26,181 bases of DNA, from positions 1 to 26,181 of the IMG/VR virus record IMGVR_UViG_3300025889_000831, one strand, 5' to 3'. Below are positions 1-7,741 of this stretch, piece by piece; position 1 is the first letter of the stretch; every line of letters begins with the position of its first letter. The translations under genes and the position numbers were made by a program. The stretch comes from a virus. The notes below the pieces were generated by a model. The model was not told the DNA's origin. It did no database searches and saw only the letters and a program-made list of their open reading frames with translations.

Positions 1-1
1 T

Positions 2-2311
2 AATTCTTCTACAGGAAAAGTTGAATTAGAAATTGGTACGCATGTAGATAATAAAGGAAGATTCATACCTAGATATGAAGAAGGGTCTAAATATATTAAT
101 GAAGAATATAAAAAATTGCAGGCCCGACCTTCTAGTGCTGAGTACCAATTATTAGAAACATTGAAACAACAGCATTTGAAATTTCAAGAGGATACTCCTA
201 ATTCATCTAAACTATATCTAGACTTACCTAGATTTGTATTAAGAGATAATCTTTCAGTAATTCAATCTGGTAAGATTGGTAATACAACCAAGCAGATTAA
301 AGAAAATTTCTTACAGTATTTTAGAGATATACGAGGAGCAAAAGATAGATCTGTTGATGACTATAACTTTGTATATGATGATACTACTCAAGAGTATAGA
401 CTTGTATCTACAACTTTAGAGGGTGAAGAAATAGAAAGAATTCCTGTAGCAGGTTTATTTGATATAGATATAGATAATGTTGATCCAGATGTTACACGTA
501 ACATGATGAGATATTTATACTCTTTGGAGCAACAAAAGAAATTGGTAGAAACACTTCCTATGGTTCAATCAATTCTTGATACTCTTGAAGATCCTGATAA
601 CTATCTTAAAAAACAACAAGTATATAGCCGAGGTGCTATGAAGACTGCAGGCAAAATGGTATCAGTTAAAGAAAAGAAAACCTATAATAGATTAGGGCAA
701 GTAAAATCTTTAATTGAAAGAGAATACTATGGTAGAAAATTTGAAGGTGGATATGGATGGGAAGTATTTGATAGAGTCTTAGGAAAAATACAAAAACTAT
801 CTGCAAGATCATCTTTAGCATTGAATATACCATCTGACTTGAAAAACAGGTTTGGTCAGTTAATGCAGAACTATATTGAAATGGCAGGTGGAGAATTTAT
901 AAATACTTCAGACTATGCTAGAGGTAGACTTTGGGCAGCATCAACTATGACTAAATGGCTTGCTAAAGATGTATATGAAGTAGGAGCAGGTTCTTTAAAC
1001 TATCAATTAGTAGAAGCTTTTGATTCTGTATTTATGACAGAAGATAAATTTGGTAGAACTATTTCAAGAAGTTTTGTAAAAGATTTACTTAATGGTGAAT
1101 GGATGTACATGGCTAGAAAAAATTTAGAAATGGAAGCTGCCTTACAGTTATTTGGTGCATTTTTAAATTCTGAACGTGTAGAACAAAAACTAGCTAATGG
1201 TAAAACTCGTAAACTAAGATATGTAGATGCTTGGGAAATAGATAAAGCTACAGGTGTCATGAAACTTAAAGAAGGTATTGATCCTGAGTATAATAATAGA
1301 AAGGTACAGCATACTTTTAAAGAAGGTGAAACTTTTGAATCTATAGCAGATGCTTATGGTATTAGTGTAAAAACTCTTAAAGAAAGAAATGGAGTCAAAT
1401 CTATTCTAGAATTAAATGAAGGTGATGTACTTACCATAGCTAATATGGAAAAGTTTAAATCATTTAAAAATAAGTTTGCAGGAGTTTCCAGAAGATTGTA
1501 TGGTGCATATGATGAATTTGGACAAGCAGAAGGTAATAAGTATTCAGGTTATAGGTTATTTACATTTATGAGAAAGTGGTTCTTTCCAATGTTCTTTAAT
1601 AAATGGGGATTCAGCTATGATAAAACTCAAGGTAAATATCTATTTTCTCCTGAAAGATTTCAGCCAAGATATGATTGGGCTACAGGTACAACTCCTATAG
1701 GATATTATGTAAATGGATATAAAGCATTTGTTAAGGCTTTAGACTTTAAAGCTAAAGGATGGAACTATTTAACAGCTCAAGAAAAAGCAGACTTTAAAAA
1801 GTCAATGATGGATGCTATGATTATAGCAGTTGCGGCAATCATATTAATACTAGGATTTGGTTATGATCCAAGTGATAAAGAAAGATTCCAAAAAATGAAA
1901 AAGAAATCTGGACCTTTATTTGGAAAAGACTTTGAGCTTGCAGGATACTTAGAAAACTTAACTCAAATACTTACTATAGGTACTATGCAAGAAGTTACTG
2001 CATTTATTCCAATGGTAGAAGTTGGTGTAGTAAACTTTGGATTGGATGATTATATGAAATTGTTTACATCCACAACTACAGCTTTTGGAAATACTATAGG
2101 CTTATATGCAAAAATATTTGATGATCTAATTAAGCACTTAACAGGTAATGAAAAAGCATACTATCAAAAAGATACAGGTGAGCTTTGGTATAAGAAAGCA
2201 GGTCAACCTAAAGTTATATCACACTTGTTAAGAACAGTAGGTGTTACAGGTAGCACCCAAGATTTACCTGAAACTTTAAAAGGAATTGAATCATCTGGTA
2301 AATTAAGATAA
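2..2311 (+). CDS. C-terminal part of a very large late protein, LysM-like segment (partial)
   Basis: The reading frame is open from the left edge, so the true start lies outside; the TTG at 116 is not a credible start. The visible 769 residues are lysine- and glutamate-rich. A LysM-like segment is encoded at about 1307-1440 (a GETFESIADAYGIS helix pattern, then a LELNEGDVLTI strand). A strongly hydrophobic stretch of about 18 residues (about 1817-1860, MIIAVAAIILILG) could be a membrane or fusion helix. No RNA polymerase catalytic motif is visible in this part. In crAss-like phages the end of the late block usually holds giant virion proteins, including the virion RNA polymerase and ejected cargo proteins. 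From position and size I infer a virion or cargo protein; the exact function is not recognised. Confidence 0.8.
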   Translation, partial: NSSTGKVELEIGTHVDNKGRFIPRYEEGSKYINEEYKKLQARPSSAEYQLLETLKQQHLKFQEDTPNSSKLYLDLPRFVLRDNLSVIQSGKIGNTTKQIKENFLQYFRDIRGAKDRSVDDYNFVYDDTTQEYRLVSTTLEGEEIERIPVAGLFDIDIDNVDPDVTRNMMRYLYSLEQQKKLVETLPMVQSILDTLEDPDNYLKKQQVYSRGAMKTAGKMVSVKEKKTYNRLGQVKSLIEREYYGRKFEGGYGWEVFDRVLGKIQKLSARSSLALNIPSDLKNRFGQLMQNYIEMAGGEFINTSDYARGRLWAASTMTKWLAKDVYEVGAGSLNYQLVEAFDSVFMTEDKFGRTISRSFVKDLLNGEWMYMARKNLEMEAALQLFGAFLNSERVEQKLANGKTRKLRYVDAWEIDKATGVMKLKEGIDPEYNNRKVQHTFKEGETFESIADAYGISVKTLKERNGVKSILELNEGDVLTIANMEKFKSFKNKFAGVSRRLYGAYDEFGQAEGNKYSGYRLFTFMRKWFFPMFFNKWGFSYDKTQGKYLFSPERFQPRYDWATGTTPIGYYVNGYKAFVKALDFKAKGWNYLTAQEKADFKKSMMDAMIIAVAAIILILGFGYDPSDKERFQKMKKKSGPLFGKDFELAGYLENLTQILTIGTMQEVTAFIPMVEVGVVNFGLDDYMKLFTSTTTAFGNTIGLYAKIFDDLIKHLTGNEKAYYQKDTGELWYKKAGQPKVISHLLRTVGVTGSTQDLPETLKGIESSGKLR

Positions 2312-2312
2312 C

Positions 2313-2447
2313 ATGACAAAAATTAATACAACAAAATCTTTGCAGCGGCCTAAAGTTAAAAGACCAGGAGTGCATGCTAAAACTAAAACTTCTAAATTGA
2401 AGTCGTCTAAACATTATAAAAAGAAGTACAAAGGTCAAGGAAGATGA
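2313..2447 (+). CDS. Small very basic protein (44 aa), RPGVHAKTK type
   Basis: The ATG at 2313 lies one base after the stop of the giant late gene, and the frame runs to TGA at 2445-2447. The 44-residue product is almost entirely lysine, arginine, serine and threonine, with a central RPGVHAKTKTSK motif and a C-terminal KKKYKGQGR tail. I recall near-identical tiny proteins in other Bacteroidota phages, always of unknown role. The charge suggests nucleic-acid binding or a virion packaging or cargo peptide, but nothing shows it directly. The stop overlaps the start of the next gene (ATGA), so the two are probably translationally coupled. Confidence 0.75.
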   Translation: MTKINTTKSLQRPKVKRPGVHAKTKTSKLKSSKHYKKKYKGQGR

Positions 2448-2599
2448 AATGGCAACTGTTATTCCATTTGCATTGGCCTCATGATAGGCTTGCAATAGGA
2501 TGGGAATATATAGGACCCAACGAACATGAAGAAATTTATACTTTTACTCTTTACTTGACTATAATAACTATAACTCTAGATATATATTCAGAGGACTAA
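2444..2599 (+). CDS. Small unknown protein (51 aa), last late-strand gene
   Basis: The ATG at 2444 overlaps the TGA of the preceding gene by four bases, and the frame ends in TAA at 2597-2599, just before the strand-switch hairpin. The N-terminal half is tryptophan-rich (MKWQLLFHLHWPHD, GWEY). The second half, YTFTLYLTIITITLDIY, looks like an edge strand or a single hydrophobic segment. No family is recognised. Its support is the tight coupling to the upstream gene and the fact that it fills the space to the terminator. Confidence 0.6.
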   Translation: MKWQLLFHLHWPHDRLAIGWEYIGPNEHEEIYTFTLYLTIITITLDIYSED

Positions 2600-2640
2600 G
2601 AAAAAAAAAGGGAGACAGCCTAAGCTATCTCCCAATTCTT
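2600..2640. terminator. Bidirectional intrinsic terminator at the strand switch
   Basis: An inverted repeat at 2610-2633 pairs GGGAGA with TCTCCC and AGC with GCT around one mismatch, leaving a 4-base CTAA loop. On the minus strand it is followed by nine T (A-run at 2601-2609), a strong intrinsic terminator for the replication block. On the plus strand it is followed only by AATTCTTT, a weaker terminator for the late block. It lies exactly between the two convergent stop codons. Confidence 0.85.
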
Positions 2641-3851
2641 TATGCAAAATCAAAGTCTGCATCATCTGATTCATCAAAATCATCTTCATCTACTACCGCA
2701 AAATCAAAATCAACATCTTCTTCAAATGGAGATTCTAATCCTCCATCTGCAGATTTATCTTCTATTATAGTAGGTGTTACCTCAACATCAGGTAATTCAT
2801 CTACACCGTCCATGTGATCTTCATCTCCAATTGGATCTGGATCACATACTGCAGCTACTGCAGCTTCATCTTCAGCAATCTGCTCTCTAATTCTGTCTTC
2901 ACAGTAAACAGGAGATTGTTCCTCCTCTTCTAACTCCTCTTCCATAATAATATTCTCCATTTTCACATCTTGCTCTTCTTGCACTGCTACATTAGCATCA
3001 GATTGTGTTTCTTGTTCAGCTAATATTTCAGCAATAGAATCTTCTAAATCTATCTGACGAGGATCAACAAAAGGTACTGTAGCTTCATTTGTAGTTTCCT
3101 TAACTGCAGGTGCAGCAACTTGAGGTCGCGGAGCTGTTTGAAAATAAGGAAGACTGGTAATAAACCAATGAAGTACTCTTTGATCTTCCATCCAAGTTTT
3201 AGGATGAGATTGTTGCAAAGCAAGAGTTACATAATTATAGAATGCCCACAAACTCTCATTATTTTCATAAGTATGAGTTGGTCTAGACATTTGTTGTCTA
3301 ATTAAACTTGCTTGCTCAGTTGTCAAGATTTCATGATCAGCAAATAAAATACCAAGCAATTGTGATTGCTTTCTTCTATCAAGACTAATTTCTTTCATCT
3401 TTTCTTTGTCAGAAACTAATTGATCATAATACATCTTAGCAAGAGATACTTGCTCTGTAATTGTCTTTTCAGTTTCAGTATCAGCTGTACCAATATGTTT
3501 GCGGGCCCATGATCCCATGTCACCACATACCATAGTAGTATTATTCTTTGTATGAATAGCACCAATACCACACTTAAACCTCATTTGTTTATTATAACTG
3601 TTTGACCATGCAAACATCATAGACAATTCAGCATCATCTCCATAATTTAATGTATATATTGCAGAAGCAATATTACCATCATGTGTAGCTCTATATTTCT
3701 CATCTACAATTTTAAATCCAGCATCTTCTAATGCTTTAGTTGACAAATCCATTACAGACTTGTGGCTAATTACAGTATAAGTACTTGCATGATTTGGCAA
3801 GGCAACATCTATCAGATCTTGCCTGCCATATTCTTTAATTTTTCTAGGCAT
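2640..3851 (-). CDS. DUF932-like phage protein with long acidic tail
   Basis: The product has 403 residues. Residues 1 to about 235 form a folded part with a pattern like DUF932 phage/plasmid proteins: a strand-rich start, the segment RFKCGIGAIHTKNNTTMVCGD, then SWARKHIG followed by helices, and a late SLWAFYNYVTLALQ segment. From about 245 to the end the chain is dominated by Asp and Glu and ends in DDADFDFA. The family call is by eye and moderate. It is the last gene of the minus block, one base after the polymerase stop is allowed for. DUF932 proteins have no settled activity; the tail could bind basic partners or mimic DNA charge, which is inference. Confidence 0.6.
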   Translation of the reverse strand: MPRKIKEYGRQDLIDVALPNHASTYTVISHKSVMDLSTKALEDAGFKIVDEKYRATHDGNIASAIYTLNYGDDAELSMMFAWSNSYNKQMRFKCGIGAIHTKNNTTMVCGDMGSWARKHIGTADTETEKTITEQVSLAKMYYDQLVSDKEKMKEISLDRRKQSQLLGILFADHEILTTEQASLIRQQMSRPTHTYENNESLWAFYNYVTLALQQSHPKTWMEDQRVLHWFITSLPYFQTAPRPQVAAPAVKETTNEATVPFVDPRQIDLEDSIAEILAEQETQSDANVAVQEEQDVKMENIIMEEELEEEEQSPVYCEDRIREQIAEDEAAVAAVCDPDPIGDEDHMDGVDELPDVEVTPTIIEDKSADGGLESPFEEDVDFDFAVVDEDDFDESDDADFDFA

Positions 3852-3852
3852 A

Positions 3853-5760
3853 TTAAAATAATTCTAATTGATTTGATTTAGGCTCAAGCAATTCTATTTC
3901 ACGCTTGGCCTTTTTAATGTAATAATCATAATTGATATTGTAATCTTCAAATGGTTTTTCTATGTAATTAATAAATATAGTTTGTAACCATTTGCCTGCT
4001 TCAACCTGGGACACTCTTTCATCAAGATAGTTTATTTTCATAAGCTTGCATCCCTTATTACTAATGTAATATCTAACTGTTTTTTGCAGTTTGTTTTTTA
4101 TATGTTCTCCTTTATCCACATACTCTTCCCAAAATTCCCAACCAGCATTGGCTTTGACAGCACCACAAAAATCAAATACATTTTTGTTAGCTTTAATTGT
4201 TTCTTCAGGTGGAGTACCATGAATAAAATAATCATATATAGCCTTACGAATACACAAGAAATCTTTCTTTTTATGTAGAGGCAAATCTTCAAATACAAAT
4301 CTACCCTTACATTTAGTTTTAATTTCTTCACCTTCATGTAAAGCAATATAGTTATTACAATCAGCTAGTATAATCTTATGATAAGTATCATGTTCTAGCT
4401 GAAGATTTGTTATGTCTTCCCAGTTTTTGCATATCTCCATGTATTTATCTACATATTTTCTTGGGATTCTAGTCTCAAGACCATCTGTATTATGCATAAG
4501 AGGTACAGCATTAGGGATGTTTTCACAAATCATTTCATATAACATCATTAGGCTTAACTGACCATTCAGAGTTATACGCATTGTAAGTTCAGGATCATAT
4601 AGAAAACTGTTTTCATCATTACTAAGACCGTATGTACTATTTAATACAATCTTATATACATAGTTTCTAGGATCAGATTTTGGTATCTTTTTTCTTTCAT
4701 TAAAGAACCATTCATATTGCTCACAGAACTCTTTTTTAGGAAGATGTCCAGGAGCCCATCCATTTCTAATAGCTAGATTAGGATAAAAACTAGTCACATC
4801 ACTAGTCATGATTACATATTCATCATTAGACGAATATATATCTTTTCTAGCACCATGCACACCACCAAGACCAAAATGGGTAGTTATTCCTTTATACCTT
4901 ACAGTATACTTGAAACTACCCTTTAAGTCTTGCGGATCTAATTCTAGAGCTCTAAATTTGCTAACCAATCTTTGAAACGTAGCTGTTTCAAAATTTACAT
5001 AAGGTAACAAAAGATCTTTAACTATTAGTTTACTTCTGTATGTTCTCATCTTTTTGAGATCATACTTTTTTATACCAGTCTTTTCACTAAGAAACATTGC
5101 AAATAATTCTTTTGCAATTCTTGGTTCAGATGCACTATATAAATCTATATTATATTCTTTTGTAAGCTGTTGTCTTAAAGCAATTTCCTTTTTGCTTCTG
5201 TACATAATTGCTTTAGTTGAAGCTACATCATTAATACAATAGTCTATAATGCTATCTATTTGTTCTAGAGTTTTAATCTCAGTACTATGGTGTATAGGCA
5301 TATCTTTGATATTTTGCCAATCCATAGTATTTTGGGCCCATTTTAAACTAGTTCTTTTTGCAGCATTATCCCAGTGATTTAATTTAAATATATCAACTTG
5401 TCTAATCTGCAGAGCCCATGGAGCAAACTCTGCCCACTCACCTTCATTCTGTTTACGAATAGTATCTTGGGCTTTTGCATATATAAATAAAGCTACATCT
5501 TCTCCATTCATTTCAAGAAGTTGCTCTTTATTTGCTAATATGTGTTCTGTTACTTGAGCATCAAATGCAATACCATTAAAAGATACATGCCATTCTTCAA
5601 GTAAGATGTTCCTTTCTAGAAATGTAATAAATTCTAGACAGTCATTCCTATCTTTATGAATAACAAATATCTCTTTATGATCAGATTTAATGTCTTCAAA
5701 AACAGCTATGAAACAATTAAGTAATGTTTCATAGTCCATTACCCAATGAGTCTTCTGCAT
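3853..5760 (-). CDS. polB: Family B DNA polymerase with 3'-5' exonuclease domain
   Basis: This is the replicative polymerase, 635 residues. The exonuclease domain shows Exo I D9-Y-E11, Exo II N62 to D67 (SFNGIAFD) and Exo III Y174-CIN-D178. The polymerase domain has motif A DVTSFYP (321-327), a GGVHGAR element (299-305), motif B K370-IVLNSTYG (to 378) and motif C HNTDG (423-427). Motif C replaces the first Asp of the usual DTD with Asn but keeps the second, which is the metal ligand in RB69 polymerase. The last residues are NQLELF, matching the bacterial beta-clamp-binding consensus QL[SD]LF. No terminal-protein-specific insertion is obvious. It sits one base from genes on both sides. Confidence 0.95.
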   Translation of the reverse strand: MQKTHWVMDYETLLNCFIAVFEDIKSDHKEIFVIHKDRNDCLEFITFLERNILLEEWHVSFNGIAFDAQVTEHILANKEQLLEMNGEDVALFIYAKAQDTIRKQNEGEWAEFAPWALQIRQVDIFKLNHWDNAAKRTSLKWAQNTMDWQNIKDMPIHHSTEIKTLEQIDSIIDYCINDVASTKAIMYRSKKEIALRQQLTKEYNIDLYSASEPRIAKELFAMFLSEKTGIKKYDLKKMRTYRSKLIVKDLLLPYVNFETATFQRLVSKFRALELDPQDLKGSFKYTVRYKGITTHFGLGGVHGARKDIYSSNDEYVIMTSDVTSFYPNLAIRNGWAPGHLPKKEFCEQYEWFFNERKKIPKSDPRNYVYKIVLNSTYGLSNDENSFLYDPELTMRITLNGQLSLMMLYEMICENIPNAVPLMHNTDGLETRIPRKYVDKYMEICKNWEDITNLQLEHDTYHKIILADCNNYIALHEGEEIKTKCKGRFVFEDLPLHKKKDFLCIRKAIYDYFIHGTPPEETIKANKNVFDFCGAVKANAGWEFWEEYVDKGEHIKNKLQKTVRYYISNKGCKLMKINYLDERVSQVEAGKWLQTIFINYIEKPFEDYNINYDYYIKKAKREIELLEPKSNQLELF

Positions 5761-5761
5761 A

Positions 5762-6142
5762 CTAAATAACAGTACTTACAGAAGGCTTATCAGATACTTT
5801 TTCAAGAAATTTAGAGATATCAAACTTTTTAGCGTTAGCAGCAAACATATTTACAACTTCTTTAATAGAGTCTTTATCTTCAATATAGTACTCTTGAAAA
5901 GTTTCAATTGTTTTTCTTTCTTGCTTTCCACCTTTGTTTCCAGTAATAGCTTTACCATATTCATCAAGCTTAGGTAACATATGTAAAGTTGTTTTAGTCA
6001 CTTTACTTATAATTACAAAAACTTTAGACATTGGATCATAAAGACACTCCACATATGGACAGTCATTACTAATCGGAATCATTTTAAAAGTTTTGGAATC
6101 TTGCCAGCTGGATTCAACTAGCATCATTGTTGGATTACTCAT
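5762..6142 (-). CDS. Conserved-looking unknown protein (126 aa) upstream of polymerase
   Basis: The gene ends in TAG one base before the polymerase start, so it is very probably cotranscribed and coupled with it. The N-terminal half looks like beta strands (TFKMIPIS, VECLYDP, VFVIISKV). A basic glycine-rich loop (GNKGGKQERK) follows, then a mostly helical C-terminus containing EYYIEDKDSIKEVVNMFAANAKKFD. No catalytic motif is visible. The fixed place next to PolB suggests a replication accessory factor; this is inference only. I recall similar short proteins in other Bacteroidota phages without known function. Confidence 0.8.
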   Translation of the reverse strand: MSNPTMMLVESSWQDSKTFKMIPISNDCPYVECLYDPMSKVFVIISKVTKTTLHMLPKLDEYGKAITGNKGGKQERKTIETFQEYYIEDKDSIKEVVNMFAANAKKFDISKFLEKVSDKPSVSTVI

Positions 6143-6163
6143 TGTTAGTTTTTAGTTACAAAT

Positions 6164-6721
6164 TTAATTAATTATTTTTGCTTTTTGCAAACTTTCCTGT
6201 ATTAGCGTTTCCTTATCATAATCAGGTTTATTACAAAGCTCACCTATACTCTTTAAAAATTCTTCATTGACATCTAATATTTCAGCATAGTCTTTGAAGA
6301 AAACTTTAGGATATAAATAACTTCTCATATAAACGTAGTTAGCAGAATTCTCAGGAAAGAAAAATAGAATTTTGCTCTTTGTTTCATTACTCATTTGGCT
6401 GTATTTGCCATCAAGAAACTTTAACCAATCATTTTTTAAATCAGAAAAATCAAAAATATAAAGATGATTCTCAGAATTAATAGTATGTATTTTATACAAT
6501 CTATTATGTTTAATCAAAACTTTATTTTTAAAATCAGCAAACTCTTTCTTTTCTCTAGGATGATACAAACATATCAACTTCATATCCTCAGGTTTTATGT
6601 TATCCCAAGCAATAAATGTTTCGCTTGGGACAACTTTTGCACCTTTTTTAATTCCAAGAAGCGGATATAAAAACATCTTGGATTTTTGAAAATACTTAGC
6701 ATAAATAGATTTTATAGCCAT
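6164..6721 (-). CDS. Unknown protein (185 aa), crAss-type
   Basis: The frame is a clean 185 residues, starting MAIKSIYAKYFQKSKMFLYPLLGI and ending in a helical, lysine-rich tail. It contains many aromatic residues and short hydrophobic strands (LICLYHP, LYIFDFSD, ILFFFPE), consistent with a compact alpha/beta protein. No known catalytic motif is seen. It lies 21 bases upstream of the 126-aa gene and three bases after the nuclease gene in the same direction, so it belongs to the replication operon. Function is not recognised. Confidence 0.8.
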   Translation of the reverse strand: MAIKSIYAKYFQKSKMFLYPLLGIKKGAKVVPSETFIAWDNIKPEDMKLICLYHPREKKEFADFKNKVLIKHNRLYKIHTINSENHLYIFDFSDLKNDWLKFLDGKYSQMSNETKSKILFFFPENSANYVYMRSYLYPKVFFKDYAEILDVNEEFLKSIGELCNKPDYDKETLIQESLQKAKIIN

Positions 6722-6724
6722 ATA

Positions 6725-7741
6725 TTATAGTTTTAATTTTTCAACTGCTAATTCATAAGGTAAAGTATAATCTTTCTCATTATAATGATACACAACTTGC
6801 TCAATTACTTTTTCAAAGAAACGCTTTAACCATTCACTCATAGTTTTAGGTGTAACTTGAAAAGGGTAAACTTGATTATATTTATCTACGACTACAAATG
6901 TAAATAGTATATTCCATTCTACAGCATCTTCTTTATTTGCAATATATCTGTAAAAAGCTAGATTGTAATAAAGAGCTGCTTGGATCCAATATCTGTAATA
7001 TTCTACAGACTCTGGAAAGTCAATTAATGGTTTACTTGTAGTTTTTAAATCATTTATAAATAAAGTTTTCTTTTCTTTATCAATTACTACATTGTCAAGT
7101 ATACCTTTAAATCCAAATGCAAACTTTCCGTATAGCAATTCATCTATTGTAATAGGTACTTCATTATAAACTTCTAGATCAGAATTATCAAGTTGGAGCA
7201 AAGCCTTAACAGATTCATTATCTTTTATAGAATCTACACATACTTTACAGTATGCATAAGATTCTTCATCTATTAATGTTTTGTTTTGACTTGATTGTAG
7301 AAAATTAAAATAACTGATATTATCTTCAGTTAGAATTTTCTTTATTCTAGCTTCATCAGTCTTAAGACTTTGATGTAAGTTTATGCTTTCTAAAACGTTG
7401 ATTATATCTGTTTCATAATCTTCTAAACCTGTTGAACCATCTAAATTATTAAAATGTAATTTAAAGATTTCATCAACAACTGTTTTATTATTACCACTTG
7501 GTAGTTTGCCAGGGACTATAATAAAATCTTTCTCAAAGTCTTCAGGATTAAGAAGAAGGCAGTGAATGACCCTACCTTTTACAAGGTGAGGGTCAACACT
7601 ATCTTCCTTTTGTTTGAGCACATAATCGTTAAAAAACATGCTTGGTGAAAACAAGAGCTTATTTATACTACTGTAGCTAAAATAAAATTTGTCTTTATAA
7701 AATAATTCTAGTTCCTCAGAACCAATCAAATTCTGCTTCAT
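6725..7741 (-). CDS. PD-(D/E)XK nuclease, RecB/Cas4/DUF3799-like
   Basis: The 338-residue protein has the layout of phage PD-(D/E)XK exonucleases. It starts with a YFSYSSINKLLFSPSMF helix. H60 lies in KGRVIHCLLLNPEDF and E194 in YNEVPI. D216 lies in GFKGILDNVV, and the core D231-L-K233 sits in INDLKTTSK. A YWIQAALYYNLAF helix with the conserved Gln (254) follows. This corresponds to the H, D, DxK and Q pattern of lambda-exonuclease/RecB/Cas4-type folds. The likely role is 5'-3' or processing exonuclease in recombination with the Sak4-like ATPase; polarity cannot be told. Its start overlaps the upstream gene end by 26 bases. No four-Cys iron-sulfur cluster of Cas4 type is apparent. Confidence 0.85.
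   Translation of the reverse strand: MKQNLIGSEELELFYKDKFYFSYSSINKLLFSPSMFFNDYVLKQKEDSVDPHLVKGRVIHCLLLNPEDFEKDFIIVPGKLPSGNNKTVVDEIFKLHFNNLDGSTGLEDYETDIINVLESINLHQSLKTDEARIKKILTEDNISYFNFLQSSQNKTLIDEESYAYCKVCVDSIKDNESVKALLQLDNSDLEVYNEVPITIDELLYGKFAFGFKGILDNVVIDKEKKTLFINDLKTTSKPLIDFPESVEYYRYWIQAALYYNLAFYRYIANKEDAVEWNILFTFVVVDKYNQVYPFQVTPKTMSEWLKRFFEKVIEQVVYHYNEKDYTLPYELAVEKLKL

Noticed and set aside
1003-1260. Minus-strand open frame inside the giant late gene
   Set aside because: It lies wholly antisense to a long, well-formed coding frame and its translation is low in complexity; treated as a shadow.
4098-4346. Second minus-strand open frame within PolB
   Set aside because: It is in another frame of the polymerase gene, whose motifs flank it, and its translation shows no protein-like pattern.
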